From assembly GCF_005080685.1 (NCBI RefSeq), contig NZ_CP039371.1, positions 2,976,001 through 3,040,000 of the forward strand: a stretch of 64,000 nt of DNA, in the 5' to 3' direction. The notes under the pieces are model-generated. The model did not search any database and had not been told where the DNA came from. It was given only the letters and a program-made list of their open reading frames with translations. Source of the stretch: Pseudomonas putida. GTDB lineage: Bacteria; Pseudomonadota; Gammaproteobacteria; Pseudomonadales; Pseudomonadaceae. Below, one piece after another: positions 54,630 through 64,000 of this stretch. The translations under genes and the position numbers were made by a program. The number at the start of each line of letters is the position of its first letter. Within the stretch, counting starts at the first letter, position 1.

Positions 54630-55841
54630 GTGTGCGGCGCAGCAGTTCTGCGGCCGGGCGGACGAACGTCTGCCGGCCATGCTTGAAGCCCATCAGCGGC
54701 GGGGCGATGCGTCCGATCACCTCGGCCGGCGAGGGTACGTCGAACACCACGAAGTCCGCTCGGCAACCTGGCTCCAGGCCATAGCGCTCAAGGCGCAGCA
54801 AGCGAGCCGAGGTCCGTGAGATCCAGCCCAGGCAAAGCAGCAACTCCTGCGGCGTGCCTAGCTGGGCGACATTGGCGTACAGGTTGGCCTGGCGCACCAG
54901 GGAGGCATCGCCGTAGGGCGTGAACGGATTGCCGATGTTGTTGCTCGACAGCGAGCAGGTCACTCCGCATTGGTGCAGTTGGGCCAGTGGCGCCACGCCT
55001 CTGGGCTTGTCATGGAAGCGATCGCGTCCGGTCAGGAACAGGTCGGTGGCCGGCAGGCAGGTCACCTGCACACCGGCCTCTGCCAGTGCCCGGCCCATGG
55101 CCAGCAGTTCGGGCTTCGGCAATGCCGACAGCTTGGTGACGTGGCCCACGGTGACCCGGCCCTGCCAGCCATGCTGGTGGGTGCAACGGATCACCTCGCC
55201 GAGGGTCATGCCGGCGACCTGCAGGTCGAAGTCCAGGTGCAGGTCGAGGTCGCGGTCATAGGCCACCGCCAGCTCGAACAGCCGACGGATCTGCGCCTGT
55301 GGGTCACTGTCGGTGTATGGGCATCCCCCGAGCACCTCGGCGCCTTCGTCCAGGGCCTGGCACAGCAAGGCCTCGGTGCCTGGGTTGTCGAGCATGCCTT
55401 CTTGCGGGAACACGCAGATTTCCAGGGTGACCGCCCACGCATAATCGGCCTGTAGCCGGCGCACGGCGCGCAGGCCGGTGAGCCCGATACCTGGATCGAT
55501 CTCCACATGTGTGCGCATGTGCGTGGTGCCCTGGATGATCGCTTGCTCCAGCACCGCCGCGCCGCGGGTATAGACATCGGCCTCGGTGAAGTCGGCCTTT
55601 GCCAGGCGGGTCTGGGCGATCGCTTCGGCCAGGGTGCCTTGGTGCAGGTGGCAGCGCGAGAGGATACAGGCCTTGTCCAGGTGAATATGGGTTTCGACCA
55701 GCCCTGGCAGTACCAGCCGGCCGCCCAGGTCGAGGGTCGGCGCTGGTTGACGCAGGCGCTCGACGAAGTGGCCGTCCTCGATCAGCAATCGGGTCGGGGT
55801 CGGGTCTTCGCCGACCCGTACATTGATCAGTTGCAGGTCGT

Positions 55842-55845
<4 letters not shown>
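54598..55845 (-). CDS. Cytosine-deaminase-like amidohydrolase
   Basis: A 415-residue metal-dependent hydrolase of the cytosine deaminase-like group. Metal ligands His53 and His55 (ETHIHLDKA), His203 (DLHLDFD) and His235 (VGHVTKL) are present. The positions equivalent to E. coli CodA Glu217 and Asp313 are Phe206 and Asn302 (SLSSNNIGNPFTPYGDA), so it should not be a cytosine deaminase. Together with the GGT-like hydrolase and ABC importer it probably opens or deaminates a nitrogen compound taken up by that importer. The start overlaps the fusion ABC gene by ATGA (55842-55845). Confidence 0.82.
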
Positions 55846-58324
<2,479 letters not shown>

Positions 58325-58328
<4 letters not shown>

Positions 58329-59194
58329 ACCTTCACCCAGAGTTTGCGGCCGAACAGGCCGTCAGGTCGTATTGCGAGCACTACGATCACCAGTGCGAAA
58401 CACAGCAATTGAGTGAACGCGGAGCCGAAATACAAGGTCACCAGCGCCTCGGTCAGGCCGAACAGCAGGCCGGCGGCGAACACCCCGCCGGCACTGGCGA
58501 TGCCGCCCAGGATGGCCACGGCGAAGGCTTTCAGGCCGAACAGGGTGCCCATGTCGGCATGCACGCTGTACAGCGGTGCGATCAACAGCCCGGCGATGCC
58601 GGCGAACACCGTCGACAGCGCGAATGCCGCCGCCACTACCCGGTTCACCTCGATGCCCATCAGCCGCGCTGCCCGCGGGTTCTGCACGCAAGCTTCCAGG
58701 CGCAGGCCCAGCGAGGTGCGTCGGCGCACCCAGAACAACGCCGCCGCCACGGCCGCGCCGGCCAGCGGAATGGCCAGTTGCACGGCATTCACGCTGCTGT
58801 CGCCCAGGTCCAGGCGCAGCTGGGTCAGGGCGCTGCCGAATTGCCGCGGCTCCTTGCCGAAGGTGAACATCGCCAGGTTGTCCAGCAGCAGGCCGCCGGC
58901 AACAGTGGCCATCAACCAGGCATCCGAGCCGCGGGCGTGGAAGGGGCGCACCAGGAAGCGTTCGATCGCCAGGCCCAGCACCGCGCATAGGGCGAGGGTG
59001 ACCGGCAGCGCCAGCCACAGCGGCCAGCCCCAGGTCACGGTCAGGCTGTAGCCGAGTACGGCGCCGACCATCATGGCGCTGCCTTGGGCAAAGTTGACCG
59101 TGCGTGACACGGCGTAGGTCAGGTGAAAACCCAGGGCCAGCAGCGCGTACATGCTGCCCAGGCCGAGCCCGCTGAGCAGGGCGGTGGTGATCAT
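58325..59194 (-). CDS. LivH-type ABC transporter permease
   Basis: A 289-residue inner-membrane permease of the branched-chain amino acid/amide (HAAT) family. LGLGSMYALLALGFHLTYAVSRTVNFAQG is the conserved first region (in part), and the EAA-like loop lies near AFAVAILGGIASAGGVFAAGL. About eight membrane segments. It pairs with the permease domain of the fusion protein encoded next, sharing an ATGA overlap, and follows the binding-protein gene by 15 bases. Confidence 0.9.
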
Positions 59195-59209
59195 GTCGAA
59201 GGCCTCCGC

Positions 59210-60382
59210 TCAGGGCGCTACGGGGACGATGGTGTCGCCGTCGAAGCGGCTGAACACGTAGTCATCGGGGCCCAGGGCATCGTGGCGCTCGGGGGTGAAG
59301 GGCTGCTGGTAGTGCTTGATCAGCCCTGGGTAGTCGCTGATCGCGTAGAACCCTTCGCGGATCTTGCCGCCAGTGGTGTCCTGCGCCTTGTCGATCGCCA
59401 GGCCGACCAGGTGCATGGCGTCATAGGCGTTGGCGATACCCACCGCAGGGGTCACGTCGGCCAGGCTCTTGATCTGCGGATAACGTTGCTTGAGGGCGGC
59501 CAGCAAGGCATCGCCTCGGGCGCTGTTGTGCTCGCTGAAGACGAAGGTCTGGATGAAATGCACGCGCCCGGCATCAGGGCCGGCCAGTTCGCCGAAGCGG
59601 CCACCGGCCGGCCCCCAGTGCGACACCATCGGGACTTTCCAGCCCATCTGGTCGAGCGATTTGACCACCTGGGCGGAGGGGCCGACGTTGCCTACCAGCA
59701 GCAGGGTGTCGACACCGGCATTTTTCAATCGTGTGAGCTGCGGGACCATGTCCAGGTCACTGTCTTCGAAGCGCTCGGCAGGTGCCTTGGACATATCGCG
59801 GCGGGCGATGGCCGCGTTGAGGCCAGCCAGGTTCGACTCACCCCAGGGGTTGTTGGCCAGGATCAGTCCCGGTTGCTTCATGCCCTGGCGCAAGCCGTAC
59901 GCAACCAGGGCTTCGTCGACCTGCTCGTCGACCGCCGAGACGCGGAACACGTAATTGTCCTTGGCGCCGTTCTCGGTGATTTTCGTGCCTGCGGCCCAGA
60001 TTCCCATGAATGGCGTCTTCATCTGGTTGGCCAGCGGCACGATGGCGAGCGACACCGGCGTGTCGAGGCCACCGAACAGCACGCTGACTTTTTCTCGCTG
60101 GATCAACTCGCGCGCTGCGAGCATGCCCTTGGCCGGGTTGCTTTCGTCGTCACGGCGCACCAGTTCCACCGGCCGCCCGAGCAGGCCGCCCTTGGCGTTG
60201 ATTTCATCGATGGCCAGGGTCAGGCCTCGGGTCAAGGCTTCGCCGGACTTGGCCGACTGGCCGGACAAGGCGGCCACCAGGCCGACCTTGATCGGCTCGA
60301 CGGCTTGCGCCAGGCCGCTGACACATGCCAGGGAGAGCGCTGCGCAAGGCAGCCAGCGACGCAGCAGGGAACGGGTGGACAT
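59210..60382 (-). CDS. Periplasmic substrate-binding protein of the HAAT ABC transporter
   Basis: A 390-residue exported protein: signal peptide (MSTRSLLRRWLPCAALSLAC to about residue 27) and a type I periplasmic-binding fold (IKVGLVAALSGQSAKSGEAL, AIDEINAKGGLLGRPVEL). The family binds branched-chain amino acids, amides, urea or similar nitrogen compounds. It is the first gene of the operon, with AGGAG before the ATG at 60382 and the composite GCTAGC site 15 bases upstream of the start codon. Confidence 0.9.
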   Translation of the reverse strand: MSTRSLLRRWLPCAALSLACVSGLAQAVEPIKVGLVAALSGQSAKSGEALTRGLTLAIDEINAKGGLLGRPVELVRRDDESNPAKGMLAARELIQREKVSVLFGGLDTPVSLAIVPLANQMKTPFMGIWAAGTKITENGAKDNYVFRVSAVDEQVDEALVAYGLRQGMKQPGLILANNPWGESNLAGLNAAIARRDMSKAPAERFEDSDLDMVPQLTRLKNAGVDTLLLVGNVGPSAQVVKSLDQMGWKVPMVSHWGPAGGRFGELAGPDAGRVHFIQTFVFSEHNSARGDALLAALKQRYPQIKSLADVTPAVGIANAYDAMHLVGLAIDKAQDTTGGKIREGFYAISDYPGLIKHYQQPFTPERHDALGPDDYVFSRFDGDTIVPVAP

Positions 60383-60396
60383 GGGGCGAACTCCTG

Positions 60397-60428
60397 ATTG
60401 CTAGCAATTTGTAAGAATGTGCTAGCAA
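60397..60428. promoter_or_regulatory. Composite putative operator (GCTAGC pair) at the ABC operon
   Basis: Perfect palindrome ATTGCTAGCAAT at 60397-60408 and GCTAGCAA starting at 60421, exactly the same 24-base offset as at 52269-52300. The bases AAGAANG in the spacer are also shared. It lies between the binding-protein gene and the divergent NTF2-like gene and could control both. Confidence 0.7.
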
Positions 60429-60566
60429 AACAGGTGCCACTTGGAAAATACTCTCGATACCCCGTGATTCGGGCCCCTTTAGCAAGGAGCAGCGCCCTTG
60501 CTTGCACTGGATCAAGGCAATGGGCGGGGCCAATGCCCCGTTCTGGACAACCCCGGAGACTTTTCC

Positions 60567-60965
60567 ATGACCGACAGCAACACTGCCGTACAGATCGTCC
60601 GCGACTTCCTCGCCGCTTCCATGGCGCCTGACCCGGTACGTGCCGCCACCTTCATGAGCGACGACGTGCGCATCACTTTCACCGGCGGGCGGCCAATGCC
60701 GACGCCCACCGACATCACCGCGTTCAACGGCGCCCGGTACACCTGGGTGAAGAAGGCGCTGGGGCAGTTCGATTGGTGCGAACGCGAGGACCATACCGTG
60801 GTGTATTCCAACGGTACGCTCTATGGGCAGTGGCCGGATGGCCGCAGCTTCTCCGGCAACCGCTATCTGGATCGCTTCGAGGTGAAGGCGGGCAAGATCG
60901 TGCGCATGGACGTCTGGAACGACAGCGCCGAGTGGATGCTGATGCCGCAGATCAGCAAGGCGTGA
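60567..60965 (+). CDS. NTF2-like (SnoaL-type) protein
   Basis: A 132-residue protein of the NTF2/SnoaL cone fold: IVRDFLAASMAPDPVRAATFMSDDVRITF at the N-terminus (in part), RYTWVKKALGQFDW, and FSGNRYLDRFEVKAGKIVRMDVWND. Members are small-molecule isomerases, cyclases or hydrolases, or binding proteins without catalysis. Its position divergent from the ABC operon with a shared putative operator suggests it takes part in metabolism of the imported compound. The start at 60567 is the first reasonable ATG for the family. Confidence 0.8.
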   Translation: MTDSNTAVQIVRDFLAASMAPDPVRAATFMSDDVRITFTGGRPMPTPTDITAFNGARYTWVKKALGQFDWCEREDHTVVYSNGTLYGQWPDGRSFSGNRYLDRFEVKAGKIVRMDVWNDSAEWMLMPQISKA

Positions 60966-60972
60966 AGAACAG

Positions 60973-60992
60973 GGCGCGCCGTGAGGCGCGCC
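60973..60992 (+). terminator. Hairpin after the NTF2-like gene
   Basis: Two GGCGCGCC octamers around GTGA, beginning seven bases after the stop codon. A strong GC stem that could act as terminator, though no T-run follows. Confidence 0.5.
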
Positions 60993-61031
60993 ATTACACG
61001 CAACGGTGTGCTCAAGGGCGTCTCTGCCAGC

Positions 61032-61066
61032 ATGACAAGCGATAATGCTCGATTATTGCTTGTCAT
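61032..61066. promoter_or_regulatory. Near-perfect 15-bp-arm palindrome upstream of the KfrA-like gene
   Basis: Left arm ATGACAAGCGATAAT and right arm ATTATTGCTTGTCAT are reverse complements at 14 of 15 positions around a GCTCG centre. It lies 88 bases before the KfrA-like start. KfrA proteins bind a palindromic operator at their own promoter, so this is the probable autoregulatory site. Confidence 0.65.
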
Positions 61067-61153
61067 AAACTCATGGATTCAAAGACCTGTTTCACGCTAA
61101 GATGGCACGTAATTACATATGCCGTAACACAGTACGAAATAGTAGGAGCGATC

Positions 61154-62119
61154 ATGGCAAGAGGCGGTATAAACCTGGCTTTGGTGCGCAACGCGCGTGA
61201 AGCGCTGTTGGCGCGTGGCCAAAATCCCAGTATCGATGCCATTCGTATCGAGTTGGGGAATACCGGTTCGAAAACCACCATCCAGCGTTATCTGAAAGAG
61301 ATCGGCTCGTTCGATCCGCGCCCGGTGGCGTCGCCTTCTCGCTTGAGCGACGAACTGAGCGCCTTGGTCGGCAAGCTGCTCGAGCGTCTGTTGGAAGAAG
61401 GCAACGAGGCGTTGATTCACGAACGTGCAGCCTTTGCCCAGGAGCGCGAAGCACTGGAGGAGGCTACTGCCGCGCTCGAAGCCAAGCTGGGTGCTTCACA
61501 GTTGGAAGTTGCTCGCCTGCAGTCGGCCTTGCAGGCGCAGGTCGAGGAGCTCAAGACCACGCAATCCAGTCTGCAAGCGGAAATCACCCGCAACGCCCGC
61601 ATTAGCCAGAGTTGCAGCGACCTTGAAGTTCGCGTGCAGGAAAAAGACGAGCAGATTCGCTCGCTGGAGGACAAACATCAGCATGCCCGTGATGCCCTGG
61701 AGCATTACCGCGCTTCGGCCAAGGAGCAACGCGACCAGGATCTGCGCCGTCACGAAACGCAGTTGCAGCAACTACAGCAGGAGCAGACGATCCTGCAGCA
61801 AACGCTGATCGTGAAGCAGGATGAAATAACCCGCTTGATCCGCGACAACGAGCGCCTGCTCGGCGAAAATCGCCAGCAGGCCAGGGAGGCGGCTCAGCAG
61901 CGCGACGTGGTCGAGCGCTTGCGTGGCGATGTCGGGGTTGCCAGCGCCGCCACCGCCCGCGCCGAGGGAGCAAAGGAGTTGTTGCAGCAGCAATTGCAAA
62001 CGCTCACCGCCGAGGCGGGTGAGATCCGTGCTGCGCACGCTGCCGGCCAGGCACGGGAGGCGCGTCTTGTGGCCGAACTGCAGGCCCTTGAAGCCGCGAG
62101 AACGGTCGAAGCTTCTTAA
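61154..62119 (+). CDS. KfrA-like coiled-coil DNA-binding protein
   Basis: A 321-residue protein with an N-terminal KfrA-type DNA-binding domain (LVRNAREALLARGQNPSIDAI, GNTGSKTTIQRYLKEIG) followed by a long, almost uninterrupted coiled coil rich in Gln, Glu, Ala and Arg from about residue 80 to the end. KfrA of IncP plasmids is an autoregulated DNA-binding protein that forms filament-like assemblies and aids plasmid stability; chromosomal relatives are little studied. The ATG at 61154 has TAGGAG before it. The frame extends 27 codons upstream, but that part looks like promoter DNA. No other plasmid genes are near. Confidence 0.82.
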   Translation: MARGGINLALVRNAREALLARGQNPSIDAIRIELGNTGSKTTIQRYLKEIGSFDPRPVASPSRLSDELSALVGKLLERLLEEGNEALIHERAAFAQEREALEEATAALEAKLGASQLEVARLQSALQAQVEELKTTQSSLQAEITRNARISQSCSDLEVRVQEKDEQIRSLEDKHQHARDALEHYRASAKEQRDQDLRRHETQLQQLQQEQTILQQTLIVKQDEITRLIRDNERLLGENRQQAREAAQQRDVVERLRGDVGVASAATARAEGAKELLQQQLQTLTAEAGEIRAAHAAGQAREARLVAELQALEAARTVEAS

Positions 62120-62148
62120 TGTAGAAATGCGTGAGCGGAGAGCGCCGA

Positions 62149-62526
62149 ATGATCGACCATCTGGACCACCTTGTACTGACCACCACCGATCTTCACGCCT
62201 GCAAGGACTTCTACGTGCGGGTGATGGGCATGCAGCTGGAAACCTTTGGCGCCGGGCGCCTGGCCTTTCGTTTTGGCAACCAGAAAATCAACATCCATGA
62301 GCGGGGGCGGGAGTTTGAGCCCAAGGCTCATCTGCCGGTGCCGGGCGCGCTGGATCTGTGTTTCATCGCCAGCATGGAGCTGGAGCAGGTCATCGCTCAT
62401 TTGCAAGCGCAGCAATGGCCAATCGTCGAAGGACCGGTCCAGCGTACCGGTGCCACTGGGCCGATCCGTTCGGTGTACGTGCGGGATCCGGATTTGAATC
62501 TGATCGAGATTTCCGAACGGCTTTGA
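62149..62526 (+). CDS. VOC (glyoxalase/bleomycin resistance) family protein
   Basis: A 125-residue vicinal-oxygen-chelate protein: IDHLDHLVLTTTDLHACKDFY with the first metal-binding His, FGNQKINIHERG, and VRDPDLNLIEISE with the terminal Glu. The pattern H...H...E is that of a metal-dependent lyase, dioxygenase or glutathione-transferase type enzyme. The ATG at 62149 was preferred over a GTG 18 bases upstream because GGAGAG is correctly placed. Function not known. Confidence 0.85.
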   Translation: MIDHLDHLVLTTTDLHACKDFYVRVMGMQLETFGAGRLAFRFGNQKINIHERGREFEPKAHLPVPGALDLCFIASMELEQVIAHLQAQQWPIVEGPVQRTGATGPIRSVYVRDPDLNLIEISERL

Positions 62527-62543
62527 TTGGCGGTGTATCTGCA

Positions 62544-62575
62544 CCGGCCCTTCGCCGGCAAGCCGGCTCCTACAG
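62544..62575. repeat. REP-like element between convergent genes
   Basis: CCGGCCCTTCGCCGGCAAGC followed by CGGCTCCTACAG, a REP variant with a hairpin. It lies between the VOC gene and azlD and can serve as a terminator for both. Confidence 0.6.
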
Positions 62576-62587
62576 AGCCAGGCTAAA

Positions 62588-62914
62588 TCAATGAGTCATG
62601 TTTTGTAGCGCCAGCAACACACCCATCCCCACGGCCAGGGTCAGCAGCGTGCTACGCGTGCGCCATGCCACCAGCGCCGCGACGATCGCCGCCGGGATCT
62701 GCGGATTGCTCCAGTCCAACCCGGCGTCCCGGTGTTCGTACATCACCGCTGGCAGCACCAGCGCTGCCAGCACGCTGGCCGGCACGTAGGCCAACGCCCG
62801 GCGGAACCACGGCGGCATGCGCAAGACAGCATGAAACTCGATGAACGACAGGCGCAGGACAAAGGTACCCAGGCCGATCAATGCAAAGGTGATCCATTGG
62901 GTCATGTCGCTCAT
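62588..62914 (-). CDS. azlD: AzlD family branched-chain amino acid transport protein
   Basis: A 108-residue membrane protein with four segments (ITFALIGLGTFVLRLSFIEF, LAYVPASVLAALVLPAVMY). It is the small subunit of AzlCD-type exporters of branched-chain amino acids (BrnFE relatives). The start overlaps the azlC stop by four bases (ATGA). Confidence 0.88.
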   Translation of the reverse strand: MSDMTQWITFALIGLGTFVLRLSFIEFHAVLRMPPWFRRALAYVPASVLAALVLPAVMYEHRDAGLDWSNPQIPAAIVAALVAWRTRSTLLTLAVGMGVLLALQNMTH

Positions 62915-63648
62915 GGTGCCTCCGCTTCGACGTCATCGCGTGGGGTGACCTGCGTGCCCTTGCCCAGGCGCTCCAGGGCCAACCCGCAGAGCACTCCGCC
63001 CAACGAAGCCACCAACAGACCGAGGTTGTACGGCAGGTCGATGGCCAATACCGCCAGCACGCCGCCGACCACGGCAGCGCCGAGCGTGGCCGGGCTGCGG
63101 ATGCTGGGTACGAGCAGCGCCAAAAACGACAGGGGTATGGCAAAGCCCAGAGACCAGGAGTCGGGGATGCCCGTGCCGAGGAACACCCCGGCCAGCACGG
63201 AGAGGTTCCAGCCTAGCCACAGGGTGATCGCCGTGCCCGCATAGTAGGGGACGGCATGCTGCCCCAGTTCGCCCGAACTCATTTTCAGGCTGCACAAGGC
63301 GAACGACTGGTCCGACAGCAGATAGGCCATGGGCCAGGTGCGCCGGCGCGGCTGGGCGCTCAAGCCCGGTGCGAGGGCTGCGCTGTACATCAGGAAACGC
63401 AGGTTGATGACCAGTGCGGTCACCACCATGGTCAAAGGCAGGGCGCCGTTCTGCATCAGCTGCATCACCACCATTTGCGCGGAGCCCGAATAGAACAGGA
63501 AGGTCATGCCCAGGGCGTCGAAGGGCGACATGCCCATCTCGATCGCAGTCACGCCCGTGATCAGGCCAAACGGCACGACGCCGGTGGTCAATGGGAGACA
63601 GCTGTGCACGCCCTGGACGAACGCGTGCTTCCCACTTCGATAATGCAT
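62911..63648 (-). CDS. azlC: AzlC family branched-chain amino acid exporter subunit
   Basis: A 245-residue large subunit of the AzlCD exporter with about eight membrane segments. Typical stretches are GVHSCLPLTTGVVPFGLITGVTA (in part), FYSGSAQMVVMQLM and NLRFLMYSAALAP. Its partner azlD follows with an ATGA overlap. A divergent LysR gene 131 bases upstream is probably its regulator. Confidence 0.88.
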   Translation of the reverse strand: MHYRSGKHAFVQGVHSCLPLTTGVVPFGLITGVTAIEMGMSPFDALGMTFLFYSGSAQMVVMQLMQNGALPLTMVVTALVINLRFLMYSAALAPGLSAQPRRRTWPMAYLLSDQSFALCSLKMSSGELGQHAVPYYAGTAITLWLGWNLSVLAGVFLGTGIPDSWSLGFAIPLSFLALLVPSIRSPATLGAAVVGGVLAVLAIDLPYNLGLLVASLGGVLCGLALERLGKGTQVTPRDDVEAEAP

Positions 63649-63779
63649 GTGGATTCCTTGGCAGTTGAAAGCTGAGGCGGCGGGCGCCGCCTGCTGGCCA
63701 GATCAAGGTAAGAGCGCCACCTATTGGTAACAACAGAGTTTTCTGGAATATTAGGCCTAAAAAAAATAGGCCTGAATCC
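63649..63779. promoter_or_regulatory. Divergent control region of azlCD and LysR
   Basis: Contains two AGGCCT palindromes (63753-63758 and 63768-63773), each preceded by T, 15 bases apart with an A-run between, immediately before the LysR start. It also has a GC-rich dyad near 63680. The paired site could be the LysR autoregulatory operator. Confidence 0.4.
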
Positions 63780-64000
63780 ATGTCGCTCGATGCACCTACC
63801 CGTCATACCCTTCAACTCAACGCGCTGCGTGCTTTCGAGGCTTCTGCGCGCCTGGGCGGCTTTGCCCGTGCGGCCCATGAGCTGAAGGTCACGCCTGGCG
63901 CTATCGCTGCGTTGATCAAGACCCTGGAAAGCCAATACGGCGCGGCGCTGTTCGAGCGACACGCCAAGGGTGTACGGCTGACGGCCCTGGGCGAGAGCGT
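63780..64000 (+). CDS. LysR family transcriptional regulator (partial)
   Basis: The first 73 codons of a LysR regulator, running off the window edge. The N-terminal helix-turn-helix (QLNALRAFEASARLGGFARAAHELKV, then PGAIAALIKTLE) is of the GcvA/AmpR subgroup. Divergent from azlCD, which it probably regulates. Confidence 0.87.
   Translation, partial: MSLDAPTRHTLQLNALRAFEASARLGGFARAAHELKVTPGAIAALIKTLESQYGAALFERHAKGVRLTALGES

Noticed and set aside
61073..61153. N-terminal extension of the KfrA-like gene by 27 codons
   Set aside because: The added residues do not look like the family N-terminus, and the downstream ATG has a good ribosome-binding site and begins the conserved domain.

Overview
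The window is high-GC chromosomal DNA from a fluorescent Pseudomonas, most likely of the P. putida group. The evidence is the gene families, the codon usage, and the typical REP elements (a 'gtaggagcgggcttgcccgcgaag'-type core) lying between genes. No rRNA, tRNA, CRISPR array, insertion sequence or prophage is visible. It reads as ordinary accessory metabolism of a soil or rhizosphere bacterium, with many small catabolic islands, each carrying its own regulator.

Layout. 0-3.6 kb: a secreted glycoside-hydrolase-like gene (minus strand, cut by the window edge, with a frameshift behind its signal peptide) and two membrane acyltransferases. 3.6-8.4 kb: a lactate-permease family carrier and a UvrA2-type ATPase, with a large inverted repeat between them. 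8.6-13.6 kb: M20 amidohydrolase, MHS transporter, amidase and IclR regulator. 13.7-17.9 kb: an ABC ATPase, an FtsX-like permease and an AttH-like lipoprotein. 17.9-23.2 kb: an AraC regulator divergent from SDR, KstD-like flavoprotein, NIPSNAP protein and aromatic-acid transporter. 23.2-25.2 kb: aldo/keto reductase and LysR regulator. 25.2-29 kb: FGGY kinase, LacI regulator and ribitol-dehydrogenase-like SDR, with four matching 18-bp near-palindromes in the two promoter regions.

29-42.2 kb: a complete, compact type II secretion operon (order E F G H I J K L M C D, minus strand) with a lipoprotein secretin. It is divergent from a small exported protein and a large secreted GH3 beta-glucosidase that may be its cargo. 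42.2-47 kb: TetR, MFS exporter, a lone tyrosine recombinase and a PucR regulator, followed by a 119-bp REP array. 47-52 kb: an amine-catabolism-like operon of permease, gamma-glutamylputrescine-oxidase-like flavoprotein, cupin and CoA-acylating aldehyde dehydrogenase.

52.3-61 kb: a probable regulon made of a cytosolic gamma-glutamyltransferase-family hydrolase, a GntR regulator, a divergent cytosine-deaminase-like amidohydrolase, a branched-chain-amino-acid-type ABC transporter with permease and both ATPases fused in one chain, its binding protein, and an NTF2-like protein. A composite site (ATTGCTAGCAAT plus a second GCTAGCAA starting 24 bp later) occurs at both ends of this block. 61-64 kb: a KfrA-like coiled-coil DNA-binding protein behind a near-perfect palindrome, a VOC protein, AzlCD, and the start of a LysR gene.

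The most interesting points are the two regulons inferred from repeated operators, the atypical type II secretion system with its putative cargo, the triple-fusion ABC protein with a damaged signature motif, and the KfrA-like gene with its palindrome.
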